Part shown: in pieces, positions 38,501 to 51,479 of the stretch | Numbering within the stretch: the stretch's first letter is position 1 | How the letters are laid out: each line of letters starts with the position of its first letter | Source: Prinia subflava | Taxonomy: Eukaryota; Chordata; Aves; Passeriformes; Cisticolidae | Length of the DNA: 64,000 nt | NCBI RefSeq assembly: GCF_021018805.1 | Contig: NC_086259.1 | Location: forward strand, 2,480,001-2,544,000 | Reading direction: 5' to 3' | Program-made: the position numbers and the translations under genes | The notes under the pieces: generated by a model | What the model saw: the letters and a program-made list of their open reading frames with translations, nothing else | Told to the model about the DNA's origin: nothing | The model's database searches: none

Positions 38501-39651
38501 TGGTGGATCTGCAACTGTGATTGCAGTTGTTACAGTAGGAAATGATTGCAGAATTTGTAAGTGTTCAGATGGGCTTGCTTTTGCTTCAGGAAATGTTTTT
38601 GGAGGAAGGAGAGACCAAATCAGATGAGAAGGTAGAAGGAAAACAAAGTTAGATTTAAAAAAAATACAATTTTTGACTTTCTGAGGAAAGTCACTAAAGT
38701 TAAAATTAGCTGTGGCACTACAGGAGTGTCTGTGAAAGAAAATAGCAGTATTATATAGCTTGTTAAATGAGAGAATTTTACCAAATCTGATGTCCCATGC
38801 CTGGGAAATACTTGGAAAATAGGAACTTGAAATCATAAGCTGAGAGACATTGTGAGTGATGTTCTCATTCCAATGAGATATTTTGGGGGAAGACAAACTT
38901 GACAGGAAAGGAAAAATCATGGTATGCTATAGTAGCAGTGCAACATACTATTTCTTTTACATTAAAAATCTCAAAATTGAAACTACTACTGCGCTGTTTC
39001 AGGCGGCAGAATGACCTCCTGCACCTCAGGGATCCTCATCATATTCCACAACATTCCAGAACCTTCCACAGTGTTTCAGGCTTCCACAGTATTCCAAAAT
39101 GTTCCACAATGTTCCCATAGCAGCCTTGGATGTGTGGCCCAGAGCTTTTCTCTAGTTCACTTTCTAGTAACTGTTTTTATTTTAGAAGTGTTTACGGGCC
39201 CCTTGGTCCCCAGACTGTGCCATCAGTCACCTCCTGCTGGAGGAGCTGCTGTCTCAGGGCCCCAGGAAATGTGGTGTCAAAAGGAGAAGCTGTGCAGGGA
39301 GGGACTGAGCTGTCCTGGTGTCACTGACTTGGGGTTTCCTTCCTGACGCGAGCCTCACAGGTGAAAACCAAAAATGGCACAAGAAGGGAGCACCTTGTGT
39401 ATAAACACGTGTGTAGAGCAGTCTGTTAAAGGGAATATTTGGGAGTCAACTCTTGTCCTGGTTTGTTCAGCCAGGAGGAGCCCTGGCTGTTGTTGCCAGG
39501 TGTGTGCAGAGCCAGACATCCTCTGTGGCCCTTTGGGGACGGTACAGGCAGCGCTGAGGAGTCTTCGGGCTGCAGAAAGGTCAAAAGCCACACTCAAATC
39601 ACTTGAGGAATTTACCTTTACATTTGACATGGTGTTGTCTCCTGTGGATTT

Positions 39652-39715
39652 TCTAAAAAACAAACAAACAAAACCAAACCAACAAAAAAACAAACCCCAG
39701 CCAAACCCAACAAAG
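39652..39715. repeat. A/C-rich low-complexity run (AAAC-like)
   Basis: Mostly A and C with CAAACAAACAAAACC and CAAACCCCAGCC pieces on the + strand. It is probably a decayed A-rich tail or simple-sequence drift. Confidence 0.7.
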
Positions 39716-42700
39716 CACTGGTCTTATTATAGTGAATAATAAGTGAATAATAAGCAAGTGTTCTTGCTGCTTTCATGGCTGTTTCCAAAACCTGGAAAGT
39801 GCAGGTGGTGTCTGTCAAGTTGAATGAAGTTCTGGTTATGGGCTAATAATGGAAATATTTTTGGCAGCAGAAGGAGTAGGAGGTTGTGGCTGATTTGTTG
39901 TTGTTTTTATTTCTGACTTGTTTTTTGGAGAGAGTGATGACAGTAAAGAGTTAGAGCTTAGGGTTGTCCTGGCTCTCAGAAAATGAATGAATCGTACTTC
40001 TGTCTTATAATCTATGATAAAGTGATCACTTTAAAATTAGTGTGTTAATTGTTCTGCTCAAATTGGCTGAATGCCTGTGTATTTTATTATCAAATTAATG
40101 TTGAAATTTAATGTCCAATATATGCATTCATTTAGTCTATGGTTTTGAGTGTTATGTATTAGGAGCACAAGTCTGTCAAGTTCTGGGATCTTAAATACAG
40201 CAATCACAAGGGTAAGATGTGTTCTGTAAAAAGAAAATTTACATAAGTAAATGGAAAGTTATGTTTAGAGTTGTTTGTAAAGTTAATTAGCATTTGTGGA
40301 TGATTGGGCAGTACTGAAGGGCTTTTTAATTGGAGAGATCACCGAAGTTTGGTGCTGCAGGTTCCCTTCCACACGTGTGCTGTGATGACTTGCAGGGGTT
40401 ACTCCCAGGTGAGTTGAGCTGTCACTGCATTTCATCCTTTCCCTCTCCTCTGAGAGCAGTGGGGTCAGTGCAGCCTCCTGTCTGCATGAGCACTTGGAAC
40501 TCACGTCTGATGAGAGAAGAGCAAAATGGGAATTACTGTATTGAGATAATTTTCTGAATTTTTAGGAATTTGTCACTGCAATTTTAGTGATTTTAATAGA
40601 AATCATTTTTCAGACCTGTGCTTTTGCATTCCACCTCACCATGGTCGTAACACTGAGCAGCGTTTTACCCTCAGCTATGATGCTTTTAACTTTCACTTTT
40701 TATTAACAAAGCTAATGTGAAAGCAAAGTGTTTCATGTTGCCAATTTAATTTCTTTAATTAAAAGTGAAAGTTATAAGCTGATACAGCCGTGGGTGAAGT
40801 TCTAATGTCATCAATGGGGAAAAATAGGTTTAAAATTGGAACTGTTGGTACAGCCGTGGCTCTCAATAGCACAGCATCTGCAGTTGTGACTCTTCACTTT
40901 ATTTAATGAAAAAAGAGGGATTTGAGGCATTAAAGCCCCCCAGTGTATATATTGGTAAGGGGCAGTACAGCTGCAAGGGCCTTAGCTGGGATCAGATTTA
41001 GCTAAATGCAGGAGAGACCCTGTGAGACATTTCCCAACACAGCTGTAACAAGCTGTGAAGTCCATACAAATCTAAACAGAAAACTTATTTTTGTTAGTGG
41101 ATCAAAAATGTAGCAACAGTGCAACTTTGACTTCAATAATCAAGCAAAGTATTGATAATTATGATAATGAGACACATCAGAAGTATTTTTAGTCTGTCTG
41201 TCTGCATAGATGCAGAGTATGCTCCCATTCTAAAAAAATTGTGCATCTGTTTAAGTATGGTGTGGGTTATAAATATCCTTATAATTTTAAAAACACTGTT
41301 GCTTTCTAATGTAAGACAATTCTATGAAATCTGAAATATCCTTAAAACGACACTGTTCCATGTCTCTTTTTGTGGCCTCCTGCCTGAACAGAAGCTAGGG
41401 GAAGAGCTGGGGTTTGGAACATTAGGGAGTTTGGTGACATGTAAATGAAGCCCCTTCTTTCTGTTGTTTTGAATATACACATTTAACATATGCTGCTTTT
41501 CATACTTTGGAAGTCCAATATTTCCATAGACCTAATGTGATCTATGCAGTTTTCAGTTTCCAGATAAAGAACTCTGTAACACAAATCACTTTGGCTCTTC
41601 ACAATTAAAATATCAGGTTGTCTGGTCTAATAAAATACTGGTGTTTGGGAGAAATGTTCACAAACCTGGTTTACTGAATGCATTCTCAGTAGGAGACAGC
41701 ATTTAATATATTTACAAATATGTTATCTGCTTAGGATCAGTCCTGGGTTTCTCTAAAATGTCTTTGGGAAGCTTGCTTACTTCTAAAGGTTTTATTCATC
41801 AACAGGAAAATACATCAGGTAAATGCAGCCTGCTTTATTTATAGATCTAGACATGATGAACAGGGAGGGGAAGGCGAAGGAATTATGATAAAGTCCTTGA
41901 AAGGATTTGATTTGGTGGGTATTTCCAAAGCTTTAGAGGAGGACATTGGTGCATTAAAAGATTTTGGAAAAGCATGTTTCACAAAACAGGTGAAGGGCTG
42001 CATATTAAGATTTGGGAGAAAGAGAAAGAACGGAAAAGAAAACCCTAAATATGAATTAACTGGAAGAAAAAAGTTAAACTGGAATTTTAAATAGCCATGA
42101 ATGATTAGTCAATAGCTTGACAAAAGGAAGTGAAAAATACTAAAAAAATTGCTTGGTGATGTTGACGTGTAGACAAGCACTACAAGAGCTGAGCAGCAAA
42201 AATGTGCAAACTCTTCAGAGGAGGGGAGAGATGTTCACATGTGGAGTGGAGTGTAAAGGGAATCCAGTGACATTTCTAAAGCTTATTTAGGCACCTCTCT
42301 TAAGCTTGACATTTGCATTTGCTTATATTTGCTTTAATCTGTGTTGAATGAGCATTGGTGAAGCCTATTGGTGATCATAAAGTGAAGAATTAATGAAATA
42401 GTTGATGTTTATACTTGTCCTTTAATACATTTTAGCCTTCATGTGCTGATGATTTTATTTCTGAAGCTTACTGGCATGGTAACAGCAGGAAAGTATTTTA
42501 TTCTTACAAATCTGCTTTTAAAAAAAATCTGTTAAAATTTGTCTGAACACAAAAGAGTTAAATTCCTTAATTTTTTTAGTAGTAATGATACATCCAATGT
42601 AAAGGTGGAATTCTGCTTCTTTGAAACAAGAACTGGCCTGGATTCTTTGGAAAAGCTCTTTGGCATGGATTCAAGCAATAACTAGAAATTCATTGCATTA

Positions 42701-43364
42701 TTCTAAATGAAAAAGTATTTTCACCCTCAATGTGAGTTATATATTTAACTTGATCTGGTACTTTAGATCTTCATTTTTGAAACAAGATTCCTCTATTTGA
42801 GTACCTGTTTTCACCTCTGGAATAATTTTTATCATGTATTTACTGTGAACAAGCTGGAGGTTTACACAGAGCAGATGATTTGCTTTTGCACATTGAGATT
42901 ATCCTGAACTCCAGATCTATTCTTGTTTGGTCACCTTCTGGGGAAGAAAGAAAAAGCCCCAACTTTTAAATGTGTTACTTTATTTTGTAGCACTTGCAGA
43001 GTTTTTCCTTCACTTAAGAAGCCCAGGAAATTGCAATGTTACTTTGCATCTACTGCTTTAATTTTTCTTACAACGTCCCCAAATGCAAGGTACATCTGGT
43101 GTGTTTTCCAGGATTCTATCATTTCCTTGTAGGAAGTTAGTAACAATATTAGAAGTCTCAGCTGGATTCTCTCAGGACTCTGCTTTCTCCTCAAGCTGAC
43201 GTGCTTTTAACTTGTACTTTGCATTTGGCGAATTTTCAGTTTCATACGTAGTATAACAATACTTTGTGTTTCTGTACTGCTTTCACTGTGAGACTCACAA
43301 GGCAATAGAATTTCATTGTACATTTATAAATTTATCATCAAAACCATGAAAGGGCTAAATATGC

Positions 43365-43460
43365 TTTTCCATACATCATACTGGAGAAACTGAGGCTCCA
43401 GTGATGGAATTGTTACTGCAAAATGACAGCAAGGACCTTGTTCAGCTCGGTTCATAAATA
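43365..43460. mobile_element. Possible ancient SINE-like relic
   Basis: The block GGAGAAACTGAGGCTCCAG recalls the gaaactgaggc core of old amniote SINEs, followed by a degraded CAAAATGACAGCAAGGACC. The match is short and could be chance. Confidence 0.3.
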
Positions 43461-45039
43461 CTGACCTGAGCCCATCTCCTAGAGAAGCAGCTCACAACTG
43501 AGGGTTTGTCACTTCAGTTTTTAACCTAATAGGTGTAAATATAATCAGGTTCTTAGTAATTGCTGTGTTGATTAGAAGCCCAGCTCCCTGGCAGACCCAC
43601 ATATTTCATGAAAAACTTTTTTGTGCTTTGAACATTAAGTAGGTCACGTTATCTACGCTTTTCTTTTTGCCTGGCCACAGCAGTTAGAGGGAACCTCAGC
43701 CTGTGCTGTGGTGGTTTCTTATTTGGTTGGCACAAGTGGAACGTGGCCTTGGCTGGCTCACATTGCAGTTTGTCATTCCTTTGCTGCAGATGCTCTCCTG
43801 TCCAGCAGCCTCCAATGCCAACACACACAAAAGCACTTGGACATGTTGTTGGAAGTGAAGCTGATGTGCACAGGGGAAGAGTTAAGCACATGTGGAAATC
43901 TCATTTTTTTAATTGTCACCCTGCATTATCAGCACTGTGTTTTATAGGTGTACTACATTAGCTGAAAAAAAAATAATCTCAGTTCAAAAAAACCCCACAA
44001 AACTAACAGGAGAAATGATATGGAATTCTGTGCCAAATCAAGCCAAGGCACTCTCCAGGTGTATCAAAAATAGCACACGACCCTTTAAAGTGTAAACCCT
44101 TAAAACCTGTCTCCCTATGGTTTTCTTAATGGATTTTTGAATTCCGACCAGAATATGGTATGAAAAATGTAAACACCAGAAAAAATCTGAGGATATGTAA
44201 GTTTGCAAACTAAGATTCTTTCAAGTTTCAGGTCTGCCTTCAGCATGGCAATAAGCAGAGAATGATGCCAAGGATAGGGCACAGATACTCCTTTAGGAGT
44301 TGTGTAAATTATATCACTTTAAATCTCAAAGAAATACTGAAGTAGAACACTGCATCTTTCAGGTATCTGGAGCAACAGCTTTCCATGGATGTCACAAGTT
44401 TTATTGGAGCTTCTCACAACTTTTTATGCAACATTTGCTGAATGCTGACCTATCACACATTTATGAAAGTATAATGTGTGTATTATCTGCCTCCTGAGTT
44501 TTGAATTCCCTCAGTCTGAGAACATGTAGAGAGCACAGATATAAATCTGTTTTCTATCATATGGTTATAAAATAGTCTGTGTCTAAAGAAATGTTACAGG
44601 TTGTTACTAAAATTAAATGATTACTTTTAGAGCTGTTCCTGATTTTAAAGGAAAATACAGGAGTTGTTATTTAGCAATATTTATCCAGTTTTCAAAATGA
44701 CAACATTAATATTGTTAGTAGTACATGAATGGGTTTAACAGAGTGTATTTCTATGCTGTACTCAAAGTAAGCTCATTTGGAATAGTAACATCTTTATTAT
44801 AAAGATTTACCTTTTGGGAGGTAAATAATAATGGGTTTCTTCATGTTCTCTACCAAGAGCTAAATACAAGCTAAGTTGCAAACAGTCAATTTTTAAATAC
44901 TTGACTGTAAAGACTTAAATGAAATAGTTCAGATAATGGAAAAGGTGTAACTTCTGCTCTTGGGTGTTTGAATTTGTTTGTATTCAATAATTGAAATCTA
45001 AACCTGTATGGAAACTTTCACACTGACAAAAACATGCTT

Positions 45040-45150
45040 GGGTTGGGTTTTTGTTGTTGTGGTTGTTGTTTTTTGGTGGGTTTGGGGGGAGTGTTCTTTG
45101 GTTTGGTGTGAGGTTTTTTGGTTGGGTTTTTTTTGGTTGATTGGCTTGGG
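45040..45150. repeat. G/T-rich low-complexity run
   Basis: About 110 bases of GGTTTTT, GTTGTTGTGG and TTTGGGGGG blocks, almost without A or C, 230 to 340 bases upstream of exon 6. It could be a splicing regulatory tract or simple sequence. Confidence 0.65.
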
Positions 45151-45382
45151 TGTTGAATTTTATTTTTATTCAAATCTTGACATCTCATTTACAACTGAAC
45201 ATTTAACAGTTTTTTGGGTGAGGTTTATGGATTTGAAATTGCACCTATAATCAATTTAAGCGTCCCATTTGATACCTTGTATCCTGTTCCTATTTCTTTG
45301 CTATTTTTTAACTCACTGCAACAGATGAGGGGTTCTTAAACCATCTGTTAACCTTTTTTCCCCATTTTTTTTAAACATGTAG

Positions 45383-45439
45383 AGTCGCTCAAGGCAAGAA
45401 GACCCAGAGCAAGCCAGACTGAAACAAAAAGCAAAGGAG
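45383..45439 (+). CDS. TAF4B: TAF4B coding exon 6 of 6 in window (short conserved charged exon)
   Basis: The exon is 57 nt, 19 codons, phase 0 at both ends, encoding SRSRQEDPEQARLKQKAKE. It is almost identical to the SRSRQEDPEQ-RLKQKAKE block I remember from vertebrate TAF4, with Ala where Leu is usual. The acceptor is a T-rich tract then CATGTAG ending at 45382; the donor GTAAGC starts at 45440. In the family the chain continues with a Gln-rich ELAQ segment and a basic ending. I found no such coding block in the remaining 18.5 kb, so the downstream intron runs past the window and the last exons and 3' UTR are outside it. Confidence 0.96.
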
Positions 45440-46754
45440 GTAAGCAGAGCTAGAGATCATTACACTTGACATTTCAAGGCTTGAACATATTAATTTTTTA
45501 TGCCTTGCTACTTGTATATCGTTAATAAAAATCTGACTAAAAACTTTTTAGGATGTATTTGTTGCTTTCCCTTTGATCTTAATGTTTGCAAACTAATACA
45601 TTAATACATGTGAAGCCTAAGGAGATTTTATAAGAGAATATTTCCATACATTACATTTTCATTTCCATTTTAGGTAGCTGTAGCTTTTGTTGGGTTGTTG
45701 ATGACAGCAGCTCTAGATTTTGGTGGAAAATATATGCCTTTGTCTTTTTGTAAAATGTCACTTTCTTAGAAATGTGCTACTTAACAATTTTGTTCTGGTA
45801 ACTTTTTTTCAAGTAATGTAATTGCCAATCATTTTCTCTACCCTGTGATTCAGTGGACTGTTTTCTCATTTGTCTAAATTACAATAATCTAAAAAATATC
45901 AAATAATTTCCCATGAAGTTATGATGTGTTGCTGTAAGAGTACCTTAATTTGCTATAAATGAATGACTGTCCTTTGCTTAAGGCATCTCATGCCTTAGGA
46001 TTGGGTTGTAACTTAAATCAATTAGAAAGATTAAAATATCCATCAGTTGAAAGCAATTTCAGCAAAATGATGCCATTCTTTTTAGCCAGCTTGTTTGGAG
46101 GTACACATTAGCAGGTAATAATTATGCACTGGAAGGTAAGATGTACAGAAAAATGCATATGGCAAATTCTTTTGTAGTGACCTGTTCTTCCTGTTTTGTT
46201 TCCCTCTTGGCAGTATTCTGGAGTCCCGTTAGCTACACAGATTTTATGTATATAACAGTCAAAAAAATCCAGATACGTGGATGAGTTTTATTTGTCTTCA
46301 TTTCATTCTGTGACTATGCAGTAGGAGTTGCTGAAATGAGTTCTTGTAAACGTAAGACCAGACCTTGGTGTTTCCAGAGTTGGATTTGTCAAGCAAGTAT
46401 TGAAATGAAGTGGAGTAATCAAGTAATTTGGCAGGAAAATAGGCAGGATTTTAATGGTACTTGGGTTTTGTGTGTAACCAGTGTGTGCAAAGGAAGAGTC
46501 AGATTTCTGAGAGCAATTGGTGGCAGGCAGAAAGGGCTGTGGAGCTGAGAACTGAAGGTGCCATGCTGCTGGCAGTGAACAGCTGGGATTAAATGCATTG
46601 CTGCTGCATCAGTGTTGCCTTTCCTGGGCATTCTTTCTCAGCCATGGGAAACTTGAGGAAGTGAAAGTAAAAAACCGGGATAGCAACTCCACATTTTCCA
46701 CTAGTCAGAGTGGAACAGCCGTTCTTCAGTAGCTCCGAGGCAGCCTGGTGCTGC

Positions 46755-47530
46755 GGCAGTGTCCGTGTGTGGCTGCAGCGCTGCCCAGCTGCAGCTCTGT
46801 GTGCATGTGGCTGCAGCCCTGCCCAGCTGCAGCTCTGTGTGCATGTGGCTGCAGCCCTGCCCAGCTGCAGCTCTGTGTGCATGTGGCTGCAGCACTGCCC
46901 AGCTGCAGCTCTGTGTGCATGTGGCTGCAGCCCTGCCCAGCTGCAGCTCTGTGTGCATGTGGCTGCAGCACTGCCCAGCTGCAGCTCTGTGTGCATGTGG
47001 CTGCAGCCCTGCCCAGCTGCAGCTCTGTGTGCATGTGGCTGCAGCACTGCCCAGCTGCAGCTCTGTGTGCATGTGGCTGCAGCACTGCCCAGCTGCAGCA
47101 CTGCCTTTGTGTGGCTGCAGCGCTGCCCAGCTGCAGCTCTGTGTGCATGTGGCTGCAGCACTGCCCAGCTGCAGCTCTGTGTGCATGTGGCTGCAGCACT
47201 GCCCAGCTGCAGCACTGCCCAGCTGCAGCTCTGTGTGCATGTGGCTGCAGCACTGCCCAGCTGCAGCACTGCCTTTGTGTGGCTGCAGCGCTGCCCAGCT
47301 GCAGCTCTGTGTGCATGTGGCTGCAGCACTGCCCAGCTGCAGCTCTGTGTACATGTGGCTGCAGCACTGCCCAGCTGCAGATCTGTGCATGTGTGGCTGC
47401 AGCACTGCCCAGCTGCAGATCTGTGCATGTGTGGCTGCAGTGCTGCCTGGCTGCAGCTCTGCGCTGCAGGAGCCCTGCCCAGCTGCAGCACTGCCTGTGT
47501 GTGGCTGCAGCTCTGCCGGGCTGCAGTGGG
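46755..47530. repeat. 38-bp GTGGCTGCAGC minisatellite, about twenty copies
   Basis: GTGGCTGCAG recurs at 46769, 46807, 46845 and onward every 38 bases. Each full unit has two CTGCAG sites and one CAGCTG, with CTGCCCAGCTGCAGC as the constant core. Shortened units such as CACTGCCTTTGTGTGG occur near 47099 and 47269. The right end is more diverged. Because 38 is not a multiple of three, all frames are visited and remain open. The long frames on both strands are shadows of this. Confidence 0.97.
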
Positions 47531-47584
47531 GCTGTCAGGCACTGGTGCCCAGCAGAGGGAGCGGCGCTGGGTGCCCTGGGCATG

Positions 47585-48742
47585 GCAGGGGAAGGGCAGG
47601 GTGAGCTGGGCAGGGCAGGGTGTGCTGGGCAGGGTGAGCTGGGCAGGGCAGGGTGTGCTGGGCAGGGCAGGGCAGGGTGAGCAGGGCAGGGCAGGGTGAG
47701 CTGGGCAGGGCAGGGTGTGCTGGGCAGGGTGAGCTGGGCAGGGCAGGGTGTGCTGGGCAGGGCAGGGCAGGGTGAGCAGGGCAGGGCAGGGTGAGCAGGG
47801 CAGGGCAGGGTGTGCTGGGCAGGGCAGGGCAGGGTGAGCAGGGCAGGGCAGGGTGAGCAGGGCAGGGCAGGGCAGGGCAGGGTGAGCTGGGCAGGGTGAG
47901 CTGGGCAGGGCAGGGCAGGGCAGGGTGAGCTGGGCAGGGTGAGCTGGGCAGGGTGAGCAGGGCAGGACAGGGTGAGCAGGGCAGGGCAGGGCAGGGTGAG
48001 CAGGGCAGGGCAGGGCAGGGTGAGCTGGGCAGGGTGAGCTGGGCAGGGCAGGGTGAGCGGGGCAGGGCAGGGTGAGCAGGGCAGGGCAGGGCAGGGTGAG
48101 CAGGGCAGGGCAGGGTGAGCAGGGCAGGGCAGGGCAGGGTGAGCTGGGCAGGGTGAGCTGGGCAGGGTGAGCAGGGCAGGGCAGGGCAGGGTGAGCCGGA
48201 CAGGGCAGGGTGAGCTGGGCAGGGTGAGCTGGGCAGGGTGAGCTGGGCAGGGCAGGGTGAGCGGGGCAGGGCAGGGTGAGCAGGGCAGGGCAGGGCAGGG
48301 TGAGCTGGGCAGGGTGAGCTGGGCAGGGTGAGCAGGGCAGGGCAGGGTGAGCAGGGCAGGGCAGGGCAGGGTGAGCTGGGCAGGGTGAGCAGGGCAGGGC
48401 AGGGTGAGCTGGGCAGGGCAGGGTGAGCAGGGCAGGGTGTGCTGGGCAGGGCAGGGTGAGCTGGGCAGGGTGAGCAGGGCAGGGCAGGGTGAGCCGGGCA
48501 GGGCAGGGTGAGCGGGGCAGGGTGTGCTGGGCAGGGTGTGCTGGGCAGGGTGTGCTGGGCAGGGTGAGCTGGGCAGGGCAGGGTGAGGGGAGCAGGGTGA
48601 GCTGGGCAGGGTGTGCTGGGCAGGGCAGGGTGTGCTGGGCAGGGCAGGGTGTGCTGGGCAGGGCAGGGTGAGCGGGGCAGGGCAGGGTGAGCAGGGCAGG
48701 GCAGGGTGAGCAGGGCAGGGCAGGGCAGGGTGAGCGGGGCAG
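47585..48742. repeat. GGGCA / GGTGAGC(T/A)G satellite-like array, G-rich on sense strand
   Basis: About 1.16 kb of (GGGCA)n pentamers punctuated by GGTGAGC or GGTGTGC blocks, with order varying from unit to unit. It follows the 38-bp array after about 55 bases. Runs of GGGCAGGGCAGGG on the + strand fit the G-quadruplex pattern throughout. The 407- and 724-codon frames on the - strand come from this stop-free composition. Confidence 0.97.
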
Positions 48743-51479
48743 ATCTGTCCCTGGGCACGGGTTAGAGGGGTTGGAGCACCCCGGTGTGGGAGCCCTGGCC
48801 CTGTCCAGGGCAGAAGGAGCTGCTCAGCCTGGTGCTGCACCCTCTGCACTTGGACACTGGCCCTGCCTGCTCCTCCAGCCTGCTCACAAACATGCATCAT
48901 TTGCTGGCACCACGCCTCTCTCTAAAGTTGAATTTCATCCTGCGTGTTTTGAACCATAAAAAGTGTCTCTTCTTTTAGTAATCAGGGTTCTAAAGCTCTT
49001 GAGACTTTCACTTAAAATATTAAAATTTAGTTAAAACATGTTTTTTTACAAAGAGTAGTGTGGCATGGTACTGGCATAATGTTGTTTTAAGATTGTTCAT
49101 ATTTTTTTCTGCATTGGATACTCAATGATATCTCAAATGATATTGGCACTGCCAAAATTAAAAAATAACTCCTTTTATAGTATAAAAGGTTGATTAGAAA
49201 AACTCTCTTTGGCATGGATTTGTCATTTGAAATTAAAAGTTTTGAATCAATGCCAACAAAAATAAAAAAATTCAAGACTTCACTGCCAGCTGGGCTACTC
49301 TTAAATGTGCTTATAACCCACAGCTCAGAGAGAAATTGTGCTTCTTCCAGGTTTTGTATAAGCTGATGAATAAAATACCGTCAGCTTCAGTAATGGGCCA
49401 GATTTGAAGCTGTGATGCTGTGATTTCTGTGTCTTGGATATTGCCTGAAGACCTTTCTGCACAGATACTCTTGTGGCCTATAGCAAAGTGGTGTTAGGTA
49501 CTGTTTTAACAAGCACAAAGAGGGCACCCAAGAAGCCTGCAGCTCTTCTAGTTGTGTTACTTGTTTAGTGATAAACAGCTGATAATACCATTATTATGTT
49601 CTGAAAATGGATAATGGTTCAGGCTTTAATCAGTTTGAACAGTGACACTACTGACAAAAGTCAGAGAGAGAAAGTGGAGTACCAAAAGAAGTAATTTGAA
49701 GTCTTAAAGTCTTCTAAATCCTTCCTTCAAAGGAAAAAACTATTCAAAACATTGAAGGAACTCTGGAAAACGCTGTCTTAGAATGCAAATTAAAGGTACC
49801 AATAGGAGGATAATAGGATGAAGAGAAGAGAAAGAAAACTGGGAAAGGGTATTCGTTCCAAAACATTCTCCTTTATGGATATTTCTGAGTCTTCATTCTG
49901 TAATGCTCTGTTTTTCTTCCTAATTTAAGAAGAAAAAAAGATTAGCTTAATTTCTTTCACAGAATGTCTACCAGCTGAAGGTTTCCTTCTTGCTTCTTAG
50001 TGCCGTGAAGACAGTGGAATTCTTTGAACACATTTTAAAATTAATTTGATTAGGTGAAGATTATGTTTTTTTCTCTGTAACTCCATCTTGATCCATTTAT
50101 TAGCCAGTCTTGAAACCACTCTGCATATTGTTTAAACCCAATTGGCATAAATCAAGTTTAAACTGCATTTAAATGCTTACCCAAACAAAGGGAAGGCCCA
50201 TCTACACGGGCTCTTACTGCAGAGACAAAACATAACAGGTTTCATTGCACCCAGACTAGCACTGTTTTAGTTAAGTCACTGCAAACCCACTCTGATTTCA
50301 GTTTGAGTGACTTATTTTGCTCTGGTAATAACCTCTTTCAAATGGACTTGAGTGAAAGCAGTAGCAAAATGTGCCTGTGGAGGATTGTATTCCTCAAAAC
50401 TCTCCATTTGCTTTCACACTTCTGAGTTGGTGCAGCCTTTTTCCAGTGGACAGCATGTGATTGTTTCAATGGTAAACCTATTTAATAAACTACTGAAAAA
50501 TATTTTCCATTGAGACTGTTTCAGGGAAAAATTACGCTTTTAGCTATCACTTGTTGCATTGCTTTGTAACATTCTGAGATGTCTGACTTGGTACAACTTA
50601 AGGCAAAAAGTAGCATCATTTGTGAGCAGTGTCTGTTTTGTTGGAAGTTATATAACTTTCCTAATTATTTTTTCTGATTAATGATTTTAATTATTTTTAA
50701 TTAATTGTTGTAATTAATAGTAAGCAGGTTATTAATCATAAGCAGTGGAATTTTTCATTTTAGCAACACATAGTTAAGTTTTAACTTAGTTAAATTTTTG
50801 TAGAGACTGCTATTGTTAGAGAGTGATTAGAAAATCACTGAAACTTTAAGTTTTGCTAAACTAACCCTGATAAGCTTCAGTGAACAAAACATGACTAAAG
50901 CTTTTTAAATCGAGTTTTAGGAAATACACTGATTTATGTAATCTGGAAGTCACAAATGTAAGTTAAGGAAATTATGAGTTCTCTAATTTCCTTTAAAAGC
51001 TTCATTAAATAGAACATAAAACAGGCCATATAAGTGATGGCAGGAATAGATCAAGATTAGGAACATCTGAGTCAACACCTAGTAATTAATGATAGAAATG
51101 GTTTAAAGGAAAGGCAGGGAGGGTAAGATCCTTAGCATCCTTTCTGTCAGGAGTATTCTGCTTATCAGGGTCTGTTGCCTAAAAAATGTTTTTATTTAAA
51201 AGTCAAATAGCTGAGCTTGATCCTGAAAGATAAACTTGGTTCAAATGTTTGTGTCATCACCAACCAAGAATATGGCATAATAATGAAAACTTAAACCAGA
51301 CACCATAAATGTCTGGGCATGTATCCAGGCCCCAGATCAGGTTAGATAACACCCAGTGGAATCTGTTCTCAGATGTGCTCATCAGCCATGCAGGGAAGTC
51401 TCTGACCTGCTGGTATTCATACCAGAAGCCTTTGGCTGCTGGGGAGGCACCAGGCAGCCCTTTGTGTGCCCTGCCAGCA

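Larger units (their letters stand above)
35570..45382 (+). other. TAF4B intron, 9.8 kb
   Basis: AT-rich intron between coding exons 5 and 6. It has an A-rich low-complexity run near 39652-39715, a faint SINE-like relic near 43365-43460 and a GT-rich run near 45040-45150. The longest open frame is on the - strand at 38246-38920 and has no recognisable product. No tandem array is present. Confidence 0.75.

Noticed and set aside
46726..48900. A 724-codon open frame on the - strand, plus 310-407-codon frames in other phases
   Set aside because: It spans two arrays with stop-free units, overlapping frames are open on both strands, and the product is only repeated Cys/Ser/Ala/Gln or Pro/Leu/Ala/Cys words. 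It is a repeat shadow.
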